From: Rotaria socialis
Lineage: Eukaryota > Rotifera > Eurotatoria > Philodinida > Philodinidae
Direction of reading: 5' to 3'
Assembly: GCA_905331475.1 (NCBI GenBank)
Contig: CAJNYU010000515.1
Span: 1 to 64,000 of the forward strand
Length of the DNA: 64,000 nt
Shown: positions 40,907-51,592 of the stretch, piece after piece
Position numbering within the stretch: the first letter of the stretch is position 1
Layout of the letters: each line of letters begins with the position of its first letter
Notes under the pieces: model-generated
Databases searched by the model: none
What the model was told of the DNA's origin: nothing
The model's input: the letters and a program-made list of their open reading frames with translations, nothing else
Translations under genes and position numbers: made by a program

Positions 40907-42110
40907 AAAAAAAATGAATGGCTGTTGTTTTTCAACCTCAAATATATCACTTGAAGAAAAGAATAACTTACTGGCATCTTTCTCGGTTACATATCGACGG
41001 TGGCACATCTCTTCGTTAAGAATGCCATGTCGCATCGCAGGAATGAATGAAAGATCCTTCGATCGATTATCAAGGATGGATTTGGTCAGTTTTTTTAAGT
41101 CTTTTGCTTGAACAGCTATATCGTACACATTGGTACCTAAAAGAGAAATCATATATGATCAGATTTGTAAGTAACTGTTTCCACGATGACTTACTTGAGA
41201 TGCGTAGCTTTCTTGCTTCATGCCACTGATCTGATGATGACTGCCCACGAGTGATTTGCTCAAGATTTGATATTTAAATGGATGAAAGATAAACATGATC
41301 TTTATAATATTTTAACATTAATGAATTTAGAATAAAGTTCAGTGAATTTGGAACAGCAACAATAATACGAGCAGGAAGACTAATAAAAGAATTTTTGTCT
41401 TCACCTGGTAATAGAAAAAAGGCAGCAGCACTTGATTGTTGATCATACTTAATGAGTAGTTGATTTAAAGTTGTTGATGCTTTCGGTACATAAGTGTAAT
41501 TTGCCAAAAATTTAGAATATTTTAAATTTTTTTCTTCGCTTCTGTTGTGGTGGAGACGTGTAAATCTTATATTCAATAGTGGCACGCGATTCGATGATTT
41601 TCGCGTTGGTTGATACCATTGGTGTAATCTCTGTGTGCATGCCTCGTATAGTTTATTTTGATCATAGTCGAATAATGCAAAACTAAGTGCAGCTAAATGT
41701 TTACATGCAACTCGTAGTCCATTTCCTGCGACGCATTCACATGTACTTTCAAGTATATCAGCTGGACGATTTGTATTGGTGATCATATTTATCTGATATA
41801 AAAAGATGAGATACTGTAATATATGAGACGAAAGTTAATCAACCGATGGTACCTGATATGCTGTTGATTTTTTCATCTGAGCACGGCACTTTGTAGAAAT
41901 CGTTCTTATTGTATATTGTTTGTAAATATTAATCGAGTCCACATAGTGATCTTTGAATAGGAGGTTTTCATCTTTCAAAGCACCACGGTTATGACTGCCA
42001 TCAGAAGCTAATACTGAACAGAAATATTCTGTGATTGAACCTAGATCGATGTTGAAAGGTCTCTTGTAGTCGATGACTGAGATAGAAGTGATAGTAGATG
42101 ACATTGTCAT
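40907..42110 (-). pseudogene. SWIM zinc finger-YqaJ nuclease gene, truncated
   Basis: First coding block 42110-41853, then an intron (41852-41793, 60 bp), then a block carrying the SWIM motif STCECVAGNGLRVACKHLAA (CxC...CxH, about 41700-41745). Further along, a short exon near 41270-41195 reads TRGQSSSDQWHEARKLRIS, and the block at 41143-40970 reads AMRHGILNEEMCHRRYV. The last two are the N-terminal YqaJ motifs (TRGQS....W...R..RIT and GI.NE..A...Y). The later YqaJ catalytic parts (the SPDG and E.K regions) are absent: after a donor-like GTAAGT near 40970 the frame simply runs into the left hairpin and stops. So an internal deletion removed the 3' exons. In this family YqaJ is an accessory nuclease with an unclear role in transposition. 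Confidence 0.7.
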
Positions 42111-42400
42111 AAAAACATTAGAGTAAAAACTTCATAAATGAACTGTTTAATTCGAAATGTAACGCTACATATTAAAAATAATGTTCCTTTTAAATTGGAT
42201 TACATGAATACATCTTTCATCAACGGTAGACTAATTAACACTAATTGGTAGCATTGTTCGCTACCTAGCACTAATTATCTTTCTTTCATTTGATAATGGA
42301 AAGAAATGACTAACATTTATTGTATGTTCACTTGTATATTCAGTCTACAAATATTACACTTCATATTATCTCTTCAAAGAAGACCAGTTGAACAAAAAAT

Positions 42401-43883
42401 ATGGTTAAAAAATGTGTTGCATGTTGCAATCGAGAGAATCGCTTCAGTAATATTTCATTTCATCGTTTCCCAACAGACTGAATTGAGCAACAGCAGTGGC
42501 TGACACGACTCAAGCGTCTTGAAATTAAGGATGTTTCAAACAAGAGAGTTTGTGCTATTCATTTCGACGTATCATCGTTTATAGTTCAATCAAAAAAGAA
42601 AAACAAACAAACACGGGCTCCAGATAATAAAAAACGCTTGAAGAAAGATGTTCTACGATGGAATGTATTTCTGATTTACGTCTGACCGATTGTGGAACTC
42701 AAACCGACCTTGACATGATCTCTTTATCAAATTTATTCGAGAAGCTTACACTTTTGGAAAGTAATATCATTAATTTCTCAATAGATATTGAACCTTTTCA
42801 AAATGATGATTATAATATCAACTATTTCACCGGTTTTCCTTCGTATAAAATTTTCAGAATGGTATTTGAGCTATTACAAATAAGAAAATTGACATCCTGA
42901 TGTCTTCTCAAGTTTTTGATAATACTCACAAAGACACGTTATTTTCTCATCATTCTTTCTTGAATTTAGGCTCAGTATGATGAACACTTTATTCAATATA
43001 CAAGTCGTGATGACCCAGCACTGTGTCATTCAAAATCCATTGATAACCACAAATTATCAGCGGAAAATCAATTTTTTGTTTTCATGATTCAACTGTGTCG
43101 AGCGACAGACGAACAGGAACTAGCAAGTTTTAAGAATTTAATCATCCATTTTGAATCCATGAACTATTTTAGGCAATATACTTCAATATTTCACAATCTA
43201 CTGTTAGTCGTATGGTCATCTCGTGGACTCTATTTGTCTATTCAGTAGTTTCGTCGATCAACCTGTGGCCAACAAAAGATCAGATACAACAAGCTCTCCC
43301 ATTCGAGACGAGGAAGAATTATCCTTATGTTCGTGTGATTGTTGATTGTATGGAGTTTGAAATCGAGCAGCCAGCCAACCCCCAAACTCAACAAGACACA
43401 TGGTCAACATATAAGAACACAAGCACTGCAAAAGGTCACAAAAAACAAATATTTATCTTCTCATATTCTTCTCTTTTTCTTACAGGATTAGTTGGCATTA
43501 CGCCAAATGGTATTGTTTCTTATATCTCACCTTTATATGGAGGTGCTACTTCTGACAAAGCCATTATCAATATGGATGGATCTCAGAGTTTGATCGAGTT
43601 ATTAGAAGATGGCGATGATATAATGTCTGATCGCGGCTTTTCTCTTGATTCCAAATATACTCACCTTACACTCATCCATCCACCATTTCTTGATCGACAG
43701 AAACAACTATCATCGCAACAAGTTTTACAAACACGTATTATTGCGAGGCACCGCATCCACGTTGAACGTTGCATGGGTAGGATAAAAAATTTCAAACTGT
43801 TGAATGGCATCATCCCATTGAAATCTATATATTTATTAGAATATTGGTTCTATATTTGTACTTTTTTTTACTATATTCGATGA
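42401..43883 (+). pseudogene. THAP-DDE transposase of the ISL2EU-like element
   Basis: An ATG at 42401 opens a THAP-like zinc finger (CVACCN, then SFHRFPTD), interrupted by TGA at 42479-42481, after which the same frame completes it (WLTRLKRLEI and VCAIHF). A frameshift near 42655 leads to CGTQTDLDM and, with YFTGFPSYKIF, into the transposase. The DDE part is in 43212-43883: D in VDCMEFE (43344), D in MSDRGF (43629) and E in HVERCMGRIKNF (43764), separated by a 51-bp intron at 43435-43485 that restores TAKGLVGITPNG. The catalytic triad is intact, but the nonsense codon and the frameshift make this copy inactive as read. It is related to the PIF/Harbinger-ISL2EU group (DDE_Tnp_4 type). Confidence 0.75.
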
Positions 43884-44295
43884 GCCTCTTGTGAAGATAT
43901 TGTAAAAGCTTTTCTTGTGTAATCCCAAAGTATTTGTTTTTGTTGATTTAATTATTTATTCAATAAAATTCTGACTCTCTCAATACCATTATTTTCCTAT
44001 GATATAAAAACATTACGTTTAAAATAAAATCATACTCGGAGATATCAAACTATTCATTTCTATTCGATATTGATGCAAGGTATATTTGATTATCATTTTT
44101 AATCGATTGAATGGATCATTATCAACAGAAAGAGGATGAAAGAGAGTAGCAGAGAGAGAGAGAGAGAAAGAGAAGAACAAGAAGAGAGAAAAAAGATCAG
44201 AAGAACGAAAAAGATCAAAAAAAAGTGTTGGTGACGAAATGATTGTTGAAAAGTTGTTAATGAGAATGAATGATCGATATAAATGAACATGTTTT

Positions 44296-44322
44296 GGCCA
44301 CGATTTAGCTGGCATCGTGGCC
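44296..44322. repeat. Right subterminal hairpin of the ISL2EU-like element
   Basis: Stem GGCCACGA / TCGTGGCC with loop TTTAGCTGGCA. It matches the left hairpin at 26 of 27 positions, in direct orientation. Confidence 0.8.
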
Positions 44323-44350
44323 GACAAGCAAAGTGTTAATATGGCTCATT

Positions 44351-45402
44351 CGTTGTTTGAGTCGAGTCGAGTCGAATCGAATCGAATCGAGCTGGGTGTT
44401 TTTTTATTCGTTTCGGTCTATCATTCATACAGTACAGCAAAACTGATCATTTTACTGCGCATCTCTTAGTATTGATGATCTAATTTCTTATGATTATTAC
44501 ATCAAGTTAAGGCATGTAAACACTGAGCAGCTCAAGCAAAACGGATCTGTTTTCACTGAAATATGTTTACAGTAAAAGACCAAACAAATGCACTCTTGTG
44601 GATAGCGTTCTCAGCAACATTTACGTACTTTGGGAACTGAGCAGTATGTTTGTCAACAATTTACGTCAAAAGTGTTAAAACTTTTATTTCCAGAACATAT
44701 TTCAACATTAGAAAACTGTAACTGCTTTGATTGAAGACAAATTCTGTGATGTTGCATGAAAATTGACTTATAGAACGGCATAAATGAAATTATAACTGCG
44801 TTACTCAGTAATTTTTGCCTCACCCTTTTTATTCAAGAAAAAAGGATCGGATTCGCGAATATGTCATTTCATTTTCCGATCCTTTCTATTTTCATGATAT
44901 TCTAGTATCCGGAATACTGTGGCGATCAATGCGATTCATACAATCCAGCGGATACGATGACAATCCAGAGGACCCACAATCCTGGGATCCACTTTTCCCC
45001 CGTGCTATTATTTCATAAGATCCGTTATATGGTTTGTTGCACTGCTATTATGAATTAAAAATACAATTTCGTTATATATATATATATTAGCGTACAGTTA
45101 TGTTGATATCTGTTGAGAGAAAACCAGAGAGTGGCCATTGAAATAGTTCGAAGATAGGCAAAATTCCAGGAAAATGTCAACATGGAGAGCCGTCACATGA
45201 GGAGCGAAGTAAATGGCAGCGATCAGTATTTGTACCAACCATCGGCTCTGGCATATTGGTTGGTTGAAGTCCCAGTATCATATGCCAAAGATGATCAAGA
45301 CTTCCTCCGAATCATTTCACACCAACTCTCCCAGGCTCTTCTTGATCGTGATGTGTGGTACAATAAGAATCTTGGCTAGCATGATATAGTTTTGACCACT
45401 GT
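44351..45402. other. Gene-poor stretch with simple repeats
   Basis: A GAGTC/GAATC pentamer run lies at about 44360-44392. GGATCGGATTC (44843) and TTTTCCGATCCTTT (44871-44884) form a small inverted pair. Short plus-strand frames at 44815-45018 and 45182-45379 are unrecognised; the second (VEVPVSYAKDDQDFLRI) has normal composition but no family that I know, so I leave it uncalled. Confidence 0.4.
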
Positions 45403-46158
45403 TCATAAGTGTAGTGATGAACCCGTTGCTTTGTTACGTAGAACTGCGCCCAACAATACGTTTGAGATAATACTATCATCTTTCGAATTGTGCATATGAG
45501 GGTTCAATTGGAGGTCAGCATTGAAACCTAATAATTGCAACAAACGACGTGCGCATCGATACATCAAAGACTCGTTGAACGGCGGACTACGGTCCCAAGA
45601 AGTCTAATGTCGGTTCTGTATCCATAATGAATTGATATTGGTATAATGAACATCGTCGCGAATACACAAAGCTATTCGGATCGGATCTTTAGAATGAACA
45701 AATGGATCTCCATGAAGGAAAAGAATTTTCTCAGGTAAATTATAATAGTAATCGTATATGAATTGCAGATAAACATCAGCCTCTTCGTGAACTTTTAGAC
45801 AATACGACTAGCTATATGGCCGTCTAGACTGAGCATCAAAACGCTGATACAAAAAAACACGATATGGTGTGACATCTGTAGCGGTCTTATTAAGTCCTGA
45901 GCGAAACCAGAGTGGCCAACTCGACGGAGTGCTCCAGTTAATTTCTTTCCATCTTGCTGGGACTAAGACTAGTTTATTAACAAGCCAGATTCTTGAAGGT
46001 TGGTTTCTCATTTTAGTCTTTTCACTCATTGAAAAAAACGACGAGAGCGTGGCAGGAAATAGATTTTTAAAGTTTGAATTTTCCTTGATATAAAGAAAGC
46101 CTCTCGTACAGAATAAAATCGACCCCGCAATCGTCAGACGGACACAACGAGCACACAT
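45403..46158 (-). pseudogene. DUF3431-like type II membrane protein, disabled
   Basis: One minus-strand frame runs from ATG at 46158 to a TGA at 45403-45405 but is cut by TAG at 45808-45810 and TAG at 45604-45606, all in the same phase. It starts with a hydrophobic segment (LTIAGSILFCTRGFLYI), a likely signal anchor. Then come LVPARWKEINW and TPYRVFLYQRF. After the first stop come HEEADVYLQFIYDYYYNLPE and KILFLHGDPFVHS. The last parts match the pattern of DUF3431 proteins (E...YL..I...Y..LP....F.HG...H), which are glycosyltransferase-like and common in fungi and bdelloids. The two stops between clear homologous segments mark it as a pseudogene. Confidence 0.6.
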
Positions 46159-48242
46159 CAGTGAATTTCAATATAGTTCGGGGTGGACCAATTCCAATTC
46201 GAGTCAATTCAGTTCCTAAAATTGGTCGGAAATAGGAATGCACCAGTACCAGTATTACTGGTCACCAGCAGTGTTTCCAATAACAAGTGTACACAGCAGA
46301 AGCAAAATCTACAGAACATCTGCTACTTTTGACTTACACTCTGCTGTACACTTTGCCAAAGCATTTTACACTTTGATTTCTGAATCTTAAAAGTTGCACG
46401 TAATATTAAATCACGCATTAATTATGCATAAATAATGGTGAAGTGGGATCTCCTCGGTTCAATTCTATGATGGACTGAATAGAGAAAATAAAGCTGTTAG
46501 CGCAATCTCTGTGGGATTAAAATGTGAAACACGATGAAACTCCTTTTCTGGAATCCGTTAATCCCGGTCGGTGATGGTCTCTGGAGCTTCTCTGTTACTG
46601 CCTGTATGATGATGTATGGAGTCTCTAGAAACCATCACAAACCGTTACCGAGAAATTAAGCAATTAAGCAAGTATCTAATTAATTAATTTCTCTGTAATG
46701 GTCTGTGTGGGGAGGGGGGTCAACATTTCTACCCTATATACTTCAGCACTCCTTTCAGATCGTGTTTCACAAAAACTAATCATTTATTTAGGTTGTTAGA
46801 TTGTGCAAAGTTAGGTTCTCGTACACTTTGGTACATTTTACCGACGAAAACAATGTGTACACGTACACCTTGCTCATATAACACAGAGTGTACAGTTCAT
46901 TTTGCCTTAGATTTCAATTGAAAAGGGTGTGGGTCTGGGTGTTATCTTCTAGATCATTTGATCACATCCGCACCCACACACCCATACTCTCTCTATAAGA
47001 AGGAAATTCATAATTAGCTATGAAAGAGTATTAATTCATGGAGTATAACTAGTTTGATTGAAATATTCCATATCTAGTTTAATAATTCTAAACTATCATC
47101 TATTCTTCTCAGAACGATTAGAAAACAATTTCGTTCAGCATAAGAATAATTCGTATCATGTATGTTTGTGTCATCGTCAATTATTACAGAAAATATTTTC
47201 CAGGGGTTGAATGGAAAGTGAAGCCAAGTAACTTAAACTAAAGATAAAGGTGGTTTTCTGCTCTTCATTCTAATTCTCGCATGTATCCTCTATTTACGTT
47301 ACAGGTGATATAATCAGCAATCAGTTGATATACCAAAGCTATGGTGTTGGTAATGTAAATAATATTGTATTGATGCAACCCTACTGGTTTCTAGCATTAT
47401 AGTTCGTTTGTAATCTAAAAGCATTTCTACCACAAAGCAGCTGCTCATATGGGAAAAAACACCACAAAATATCTTGACGTAATTATATAGAGGACTTCAA
47501 GTATAAAGACGCGACGTTATAACGTAGACTTTCTTTTCAACAATACACTCGCTTCCACATTCACACCCATCCAACATGACCAGCTTCTAAGGCAAGAACA
47601 TTAGTATGTATTTTGGATCAGACGTTATTTTCTTAATCATCTTTTAATAACTTCTGATAATCTCAGAGTTATATCTGTTGAGTTTTGTCGGAGTTTTAAT
47701 CCATTTGAAGTCAACTATGCTAACTTACAAGAAAAAAAGATTTAATTGAAAATTGACTAAATCATTTAGCACTGAATTTCACAACAAGCGAATTTTTCTT
47801 GAACATCAGACTTTTCAGTTATTTAAGTTCTGTAAGATTTTCTCCAGCCAAACGATGTTCTATTCGAAATAAAAATTGTATGTTCGTGATCAGTATTGTA
47901 AGTTCTATGAAACCATATGTAAACGAACGAGAAAAAGTTCATTCGAATTTTACATTTTCTGCATCTTACTTCAATATCTGTTCAAGAACTTTCTCATCGA
48001 AAGAAGTTGCTTGACAACATTCACATAGTTTACTATATTTGTTATTCATCATTACTAATTTTTACACATTTACGTGATTAACTTTTGCCAACGCAAATAT
48101 TCATATACGTCGCAAGTTAATATTCAGACATACATGAATGATTCTTGTTTATTTATAGTGATTCATTAATGATTCATTTCAATGTGATATAAAAACGGTA
48201 CGAAGAGAGTCGAAAAAGCAAGGTAATTAAAGACAAAATCAA
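46159..48242. other. Gene-poor stretch with repeat relics
   Basis: No supported gene. Around 46280-46360 and 46800-46910 there are repeated GTGTACA words (AAGTGTACACAGCAGA, CTCTGCTGTACACTTTG, GTGTACACGTACACC), partly inverted, possibly a decayed MITE. Around 46560-46660 GGTGATGGT / ACCATCAC text is also inverted. A TATA-like GATATAAAAA at 48187-48196 and about 45 bp of leader precede the next gene. Confidence 0.4.
46922..46986. repeat. Telomere-like fold-back
   Basis: G arm AAGGGTGTGGGTCTGGGTGT (46923-46942), loop TATCTTCTAGATCATTTGA, C arm CACATCCGCACCCACACACC (46963-46982). About 14 of 18 arm positions can pair. Confidence 0.65.
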
Positions 48243-49217
48243 ATGTCAGCAAGTAAATCTGAAGTTAAAAATCATTTGACAACAAACAATGTCGAACATC
48301 TTACATCACCATTAATATTTACTGATGAAAGTGTTCATTCAACAGATTCTGATATTACTAATGATGCATCAATTAATGCGAAAGAAACTCATCAAAATTC
48401 ATTATCAAACCCTGAAGTTGATGAATTAGCTGATCAATTAGGTGCATTAGATTGTAGTAAGCATCTTTTAGATCAACAAGAATCAAATTCGAAACACATT
48501 CAACACGATAATTATGCACAAATTCCTCATGAACAAGATACAACGATGGAACATACAAAATCACCTACACTATCTTCATCAGACTCTGCTACTAATAATG
48601 AAAATCATTCTTCTGAAAACTCACCACTGATTAGTACTCATGAATATCCACCTCATATTATTACAATCGTTGAACAACAAGAATCATTACCACAAAATTC
48701 TCCATATGAAACTATTGAAAATCAGTCTTTCTATAAATTGCCTTCTGGTGAATCTGTTTCAGTCGAAGGAATTAAACAATTACTACAAGAACTAACAGCA
48801 GAAAATACGGTTTATGCATATGATGTTCCTCGTACTATAACTATTATTAAAGATCCATATGTGCATGATACTCATAGTGATTCAAATATAGCATCAAATG
48901 AACATGTTATAGGCACAGAACCAATTTTCACTATGGAAAATGGCCATGTACAAACGACTCCCATGGAACCAACACATTTTTCATCAATAAAAAATCATTA
49001 TTATGATTCCCAAGTTATCGACTCGAATGTTGATAGTGAACCACCAATAACTTACGAGATAAATGATGAATTAAATGAATCTCAATTGATAATGGATGAA
49101 AATGGTGAATACATAGAAATGCATGCAGGACAAACCATCGTACCTGATGAATATTATCCGAATATAAGTGACATTTACGAATCCAATGTTTTACATGAAG
49201 AATATAGTTATAATTAG
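48243..49217 (+). CDS. Single-exon acidic, disordered protein, unknown function
   Basis: 324 aa from ATG at 48243, preceded by a TATA-like GATATAAAAA about 50 bp upstream. The protein is rich in Asn, Ser, Glu, Asp, His and Thr, and has no signal peptide, membrane segment or Cys. A more ordered central segment reads FYKLPSGESVSVEGIKQLLQ, followed by YAYDVPRTITIIKDPY. The C-terminus is acidic with several Tyr (SDIYESNVLHEEYSYN). I do not recognise the family. A nuclear or cytoplasmic regulatory role is only a guess from composition. AATAAA occurs about 80 bp after the stop (about 49299). The frame is clean, so it is probably a live gene. Confidence 0.6.
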   Translation: MSASKSEVKNHLTTNNVEHLTSPLIFTDESVHSTDSDITNDASINAKETHQNSLSNPEVDELADQLGALDCSKHLLDQQESNSKHIQHDNYAQIPHEQDTTMEHTKSPTLSSSDSATNNENHSSENSPLISTHEYPPHIITIVEQQESLPQNSPYETIENQSFYKLPSGESVSVEGIKQLLQELTAENTVYAYDVPRTITIIKDPYVHDTHSDSNIASNEHVIGTEPIFTMENGHVQTTPMEPTHFSSIKNHYYDSQVIDSNVDSEPPITYEINDELNESQLIMDENGEYIEMHAGQTIVPDEYYPNISDIYESNVLHEEYSYN

Positions 49218-50065
49218 CCCTTCGTTTTTTTCCTCTCTGTATGACAGTAATCCTAAAAGACATTGCTTGCAACTAGGAAGCTTCGCTATACATCATTTAA
49301 ATAAATTCAAATATTTCACATGAAAATATGCTATATATATTTGCATGAGGTTATAAATTGTTAAACCGAAATATAAACAGATAAAAATAATAGTGGAAGG
49401 ATGTAATTAAATATTGATGAGTTGCCTTTTATGCTTGACTTTGTGAGGCATACAGATGTGGATGCGAGACGTACGGGGAAAAGATTCTAACGCATACTTC
49501 ACACACATTCCATACCTCAATTGATATTTATTATTTCAATATTTATTCGAAGAAAAATAAAAAGTGTGACATAAATATTATTCAAACAACATTTTCACTA
49601 GACTCAATTTTCTTGAGTAAATTTGGATAACTTGCATCAAAATCTTTTTTTTTGTAAAATCAATAAAGAGCGATTCAGCTGCAATCAGACGCAGTAATTT
49701 ATCAGGATCGCATTGTTGTTGGATTCTTAGTGGAATCAGTCATTTACATTCCTTGCACGCATATGTTAATTCTTTACAAGAATTGTCCGATTATCCATAT
49801 TTTTCAGTCATTCCGAAAAGAACTATTTGTAATTGTTCAACTGCTTTAGCCATTGCTCCCAATAGATACATTCATGCTTATTTTGGAATAAGAAAAGGAA
49901 TTAGGATAAAATAAATTTATCATCAATCAATTGAAGTGTCTATAGATAAGTGCAAAAAATTAGAAAGCTCTGTCGGTATCGAACGGGGAACCTAAGCTAT
50001 GTACATTGTTGTTATACATTTTTTGATTGTGCTTTTCATCTGATAATTAACAATACAATTAGAGT
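49218..50065. other. Gene-poor stretch
   Basis: Downstream of the disordered-protein gene. A weak telomere-like pair lies at about 49455-49512 (AGATGTGGATGCG, then CGCATACTTCACACACATTCC). Nothing else is supported. Confidence 0.4.
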
Positions 50066-51146
50066 GATGTCATAATCCCGTTACACCGGGTAACGACTTT
50101 TTCTCCAGCTAAACTTACTTTATAAACATTCGGTGTATTACCCCTAGGATATCCACTTTCATTTAACTATATGTTTTAAAGTTGAGGAATTTGAGTTGTT
50201 TTGGGGTATTACCCTAAAGCGTAACAACTTGGATATCCTCGAAGAAATACACAAAAACAACTGGAATTTGCATAAGATGCTCAATTTGAATTTGAATATA
50301 ATGGATTCATGTACTGCACAGTAACACTTCGGAAAAACTTAAGGCACAGATATTGCTACAGGAAAATGCAAATAATATCATTTTATCTGAATTATTTTTT
50401 AAATAATTTGAATTTAGGCATGCATATTACTGAGGCTGAAATGTATGGCATAAATTATGATTCCTAGGAGCCTTCCCTGGATTCCTGACAATGCGTAGCA
50501 TTGTTAGATGGAAGGCTGTCGCTGCTGGAAGCAAGTCGGATGCTATTGCATGAATATCTTAGGCTTCTAAAAGAATGCGTGAAATTGCTGAAACCATGTA
50601 TCATGTTGCTAAGATTATTCCTCGACTTCCGACATTCTTGCCTCACGTTACTGCCAGTACGAGTGGAGTCCTTCATGACACACTACAGGTACCGTAACAC
50701 ATACCTGAGCTGCTCGATACTTCATACAGGCTGCTGCAACTGTGCCTCATCTTGTTACAGGTATCCAAACCAACTTTCACACAAATTAACCTATACATCT
50801 CGGAGCACTCAATTTCTTACAGCAAACACAGGAATGCATCTAGCAACCTTAGGTATGCTTCTAGCAACCTTAGGTGTGCTTCTAGCAACCTTAGGTGTGC
50901 TGCTAGCAACCTCAGGAATTTTTTTAACAGGCTCAGGTATCCTTGTAGCAGACTTAAAGTCATCAATGGATTCTTCGGAAATCTCGTTCTTATTTTAAGT
51001 GGAATTAGGCAGCTGCTCCGAATTCCTCAACTTTAAAACATATAGTTAAATGAAAGTGGATACCCTAGGGGTAATACCCCAAAAAGAATTTGATGGGTAT
51101 TATGACTTGGAAATCACGATATCCAGTGTAACGGTATTATGACATC
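50066..51146. mobile_element. CATAAT-type inverted-repeat element, copy 2 (1.08 kb)
   Basis: Ends are GATGTCATAATCCCGTTACA at the left (50066) and, read inward, GATGTCATAATACCGTTACA at the right (to 51146). Second inverted arms lie at about 50150-50207 and 51015-51086 (GGATATCCACTTTCATTTAA, ATATGTTTTAAAGTTGAGGA and complements). The element shares ends and the GAGGAATTTGAGTTGTTTTG block with the copy at 7992-8376. The middle (50460-51000) differs: it is a 21-bp-period repetitive segment. No transposase, so non-autonomous. Confidence 0.8.
50833..50937 (+). repeat. 21-bp tandem repeat inside the CATAAT element
   Basis: Four clear units of the form (A/G)TGCTTCTAGCAACCTTAGG plus T, at 50833, 50854, 50875 and 50896, then a degenerate fifth at 50917. 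Diverged relatives of the unit seem to extend back to about 50500. Because 21 is a multiple of three, every frame reads as a seven-residue repeat (ASSNLRC, or LLATLGV), so the long open frames here are probably a by-product. Confidence 0.75.
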
Positions 51147-51360
51147 TATGATGATTGTTGTAAATCTGATGATGAACGTTTATGAGTCATTTCTCGTACT
51201 ATTTGATGAATACTTGGTTGTAGTTGTTGTTGATCAATTACTGATAAAACACGTGTGAATGACACAGAACGATTTGTAAATAATGATGAACGGCAGTTAT
51301 TGATTATTTCTTTTAATTCCCTACCATTTTTCTTAAATCGACTATTTGCAACAAAAAGAG
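51146..51360 (-). CDS. Probable 3'-terminal exon, unknown protein
   Basis: A minus-strand frame ends with TAG at 51146-51148 and reads ANSRFKKNGRELKEIINNCR, then FTNRSVSFTRVLSVID, and ends with QIVREMTHKRSSSDLQQSS. Composition is that of a real protein. I do not recognise it. Upstream on the minus strand (51400-51480) there is SSAHSMVE, a stop, then AKYAEVHAKKTENL, which may be another exon, perhaps also damaged. Its stop codon lies at the very edge of the CATAAT element, so the transposon may have trimmed the gene. Confidence 0.4.
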
Positions 51361-51524
51361 CTTCGATATAGTGAAATTATTTAAATTAAACAAGATTTTC
51401 TCTTTAATTTCCTTTTGATTTGAGATTTTCAGTTTTTTTTGCATGAACTTCAGCATATTTAGCTTATTCAACCATTGAATGTGCAGACGAGAAAAAACAA
51501 AACTATTCAGAATATATCTTCATT

Positions 51525-51592
51525 TAGGGCGTGGATGTGAGTGTGGGCAGACACAGGATGAATATTGACAAGCACACCCACACTCACACCCA
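51525..51592. repeat. Telomere-like fold-back, best-paired copy
   Basis: G arm GGGCGTGGATGTGAGTGTGG (51527-51546) and C arm CACACCCACACTCACACCC (51573-51591). GATGTGAGTGTGGG pairs with the C arm with a single mismatch in about 14 bp; the loop is about 25 nt. Confidence 0.75.

Larger units (their letters stand above)
40852..44350. mobile_element. Decayed ISL2EU-like DNA transposon (THAP-DDE plus SWIM-YqaJ)
   Basis: A 3.5-kb unit bounded by inverted repeats at 40852-40872 and 44330-44350 (19 of 21 positions match; each begins AATGAGCCA when read inward). Just inside each end is a 27-nt hairpin, GGCCACGA plus a TTTAGCTGGC loop plus TCGTGGCC. Two genes converge on neither end: a minus-strand SWIM-YqaJ gene (left half) and a plus-strand THAP-DDE transposase gene (right half), which diverge from about 42.1-42.4 kb. 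A transposase plus YqaJ pair is the known hallmark of the ISL2EU/IS4EU superfamily. Both genes are broken, so this copy is not autonomous. The target duplication (expected 2 bp) is not resolved. Confidence 0.7.

Noticed and set aside
44019-44327. Ser/Leu-rich minus-strand frame
   Set aside because: Read-through of an AGAGAG/GAAGAG simple repeat at the right part of the ISL2EU-like element.
49955-50035. tRNA-like text on the minus strand (CCCCGTTCGATACCG region)
   Set aside because: It resembles a T-arm, but no matching acceptor, D-arm or anticodon arm can be formed from the upstream sequence.
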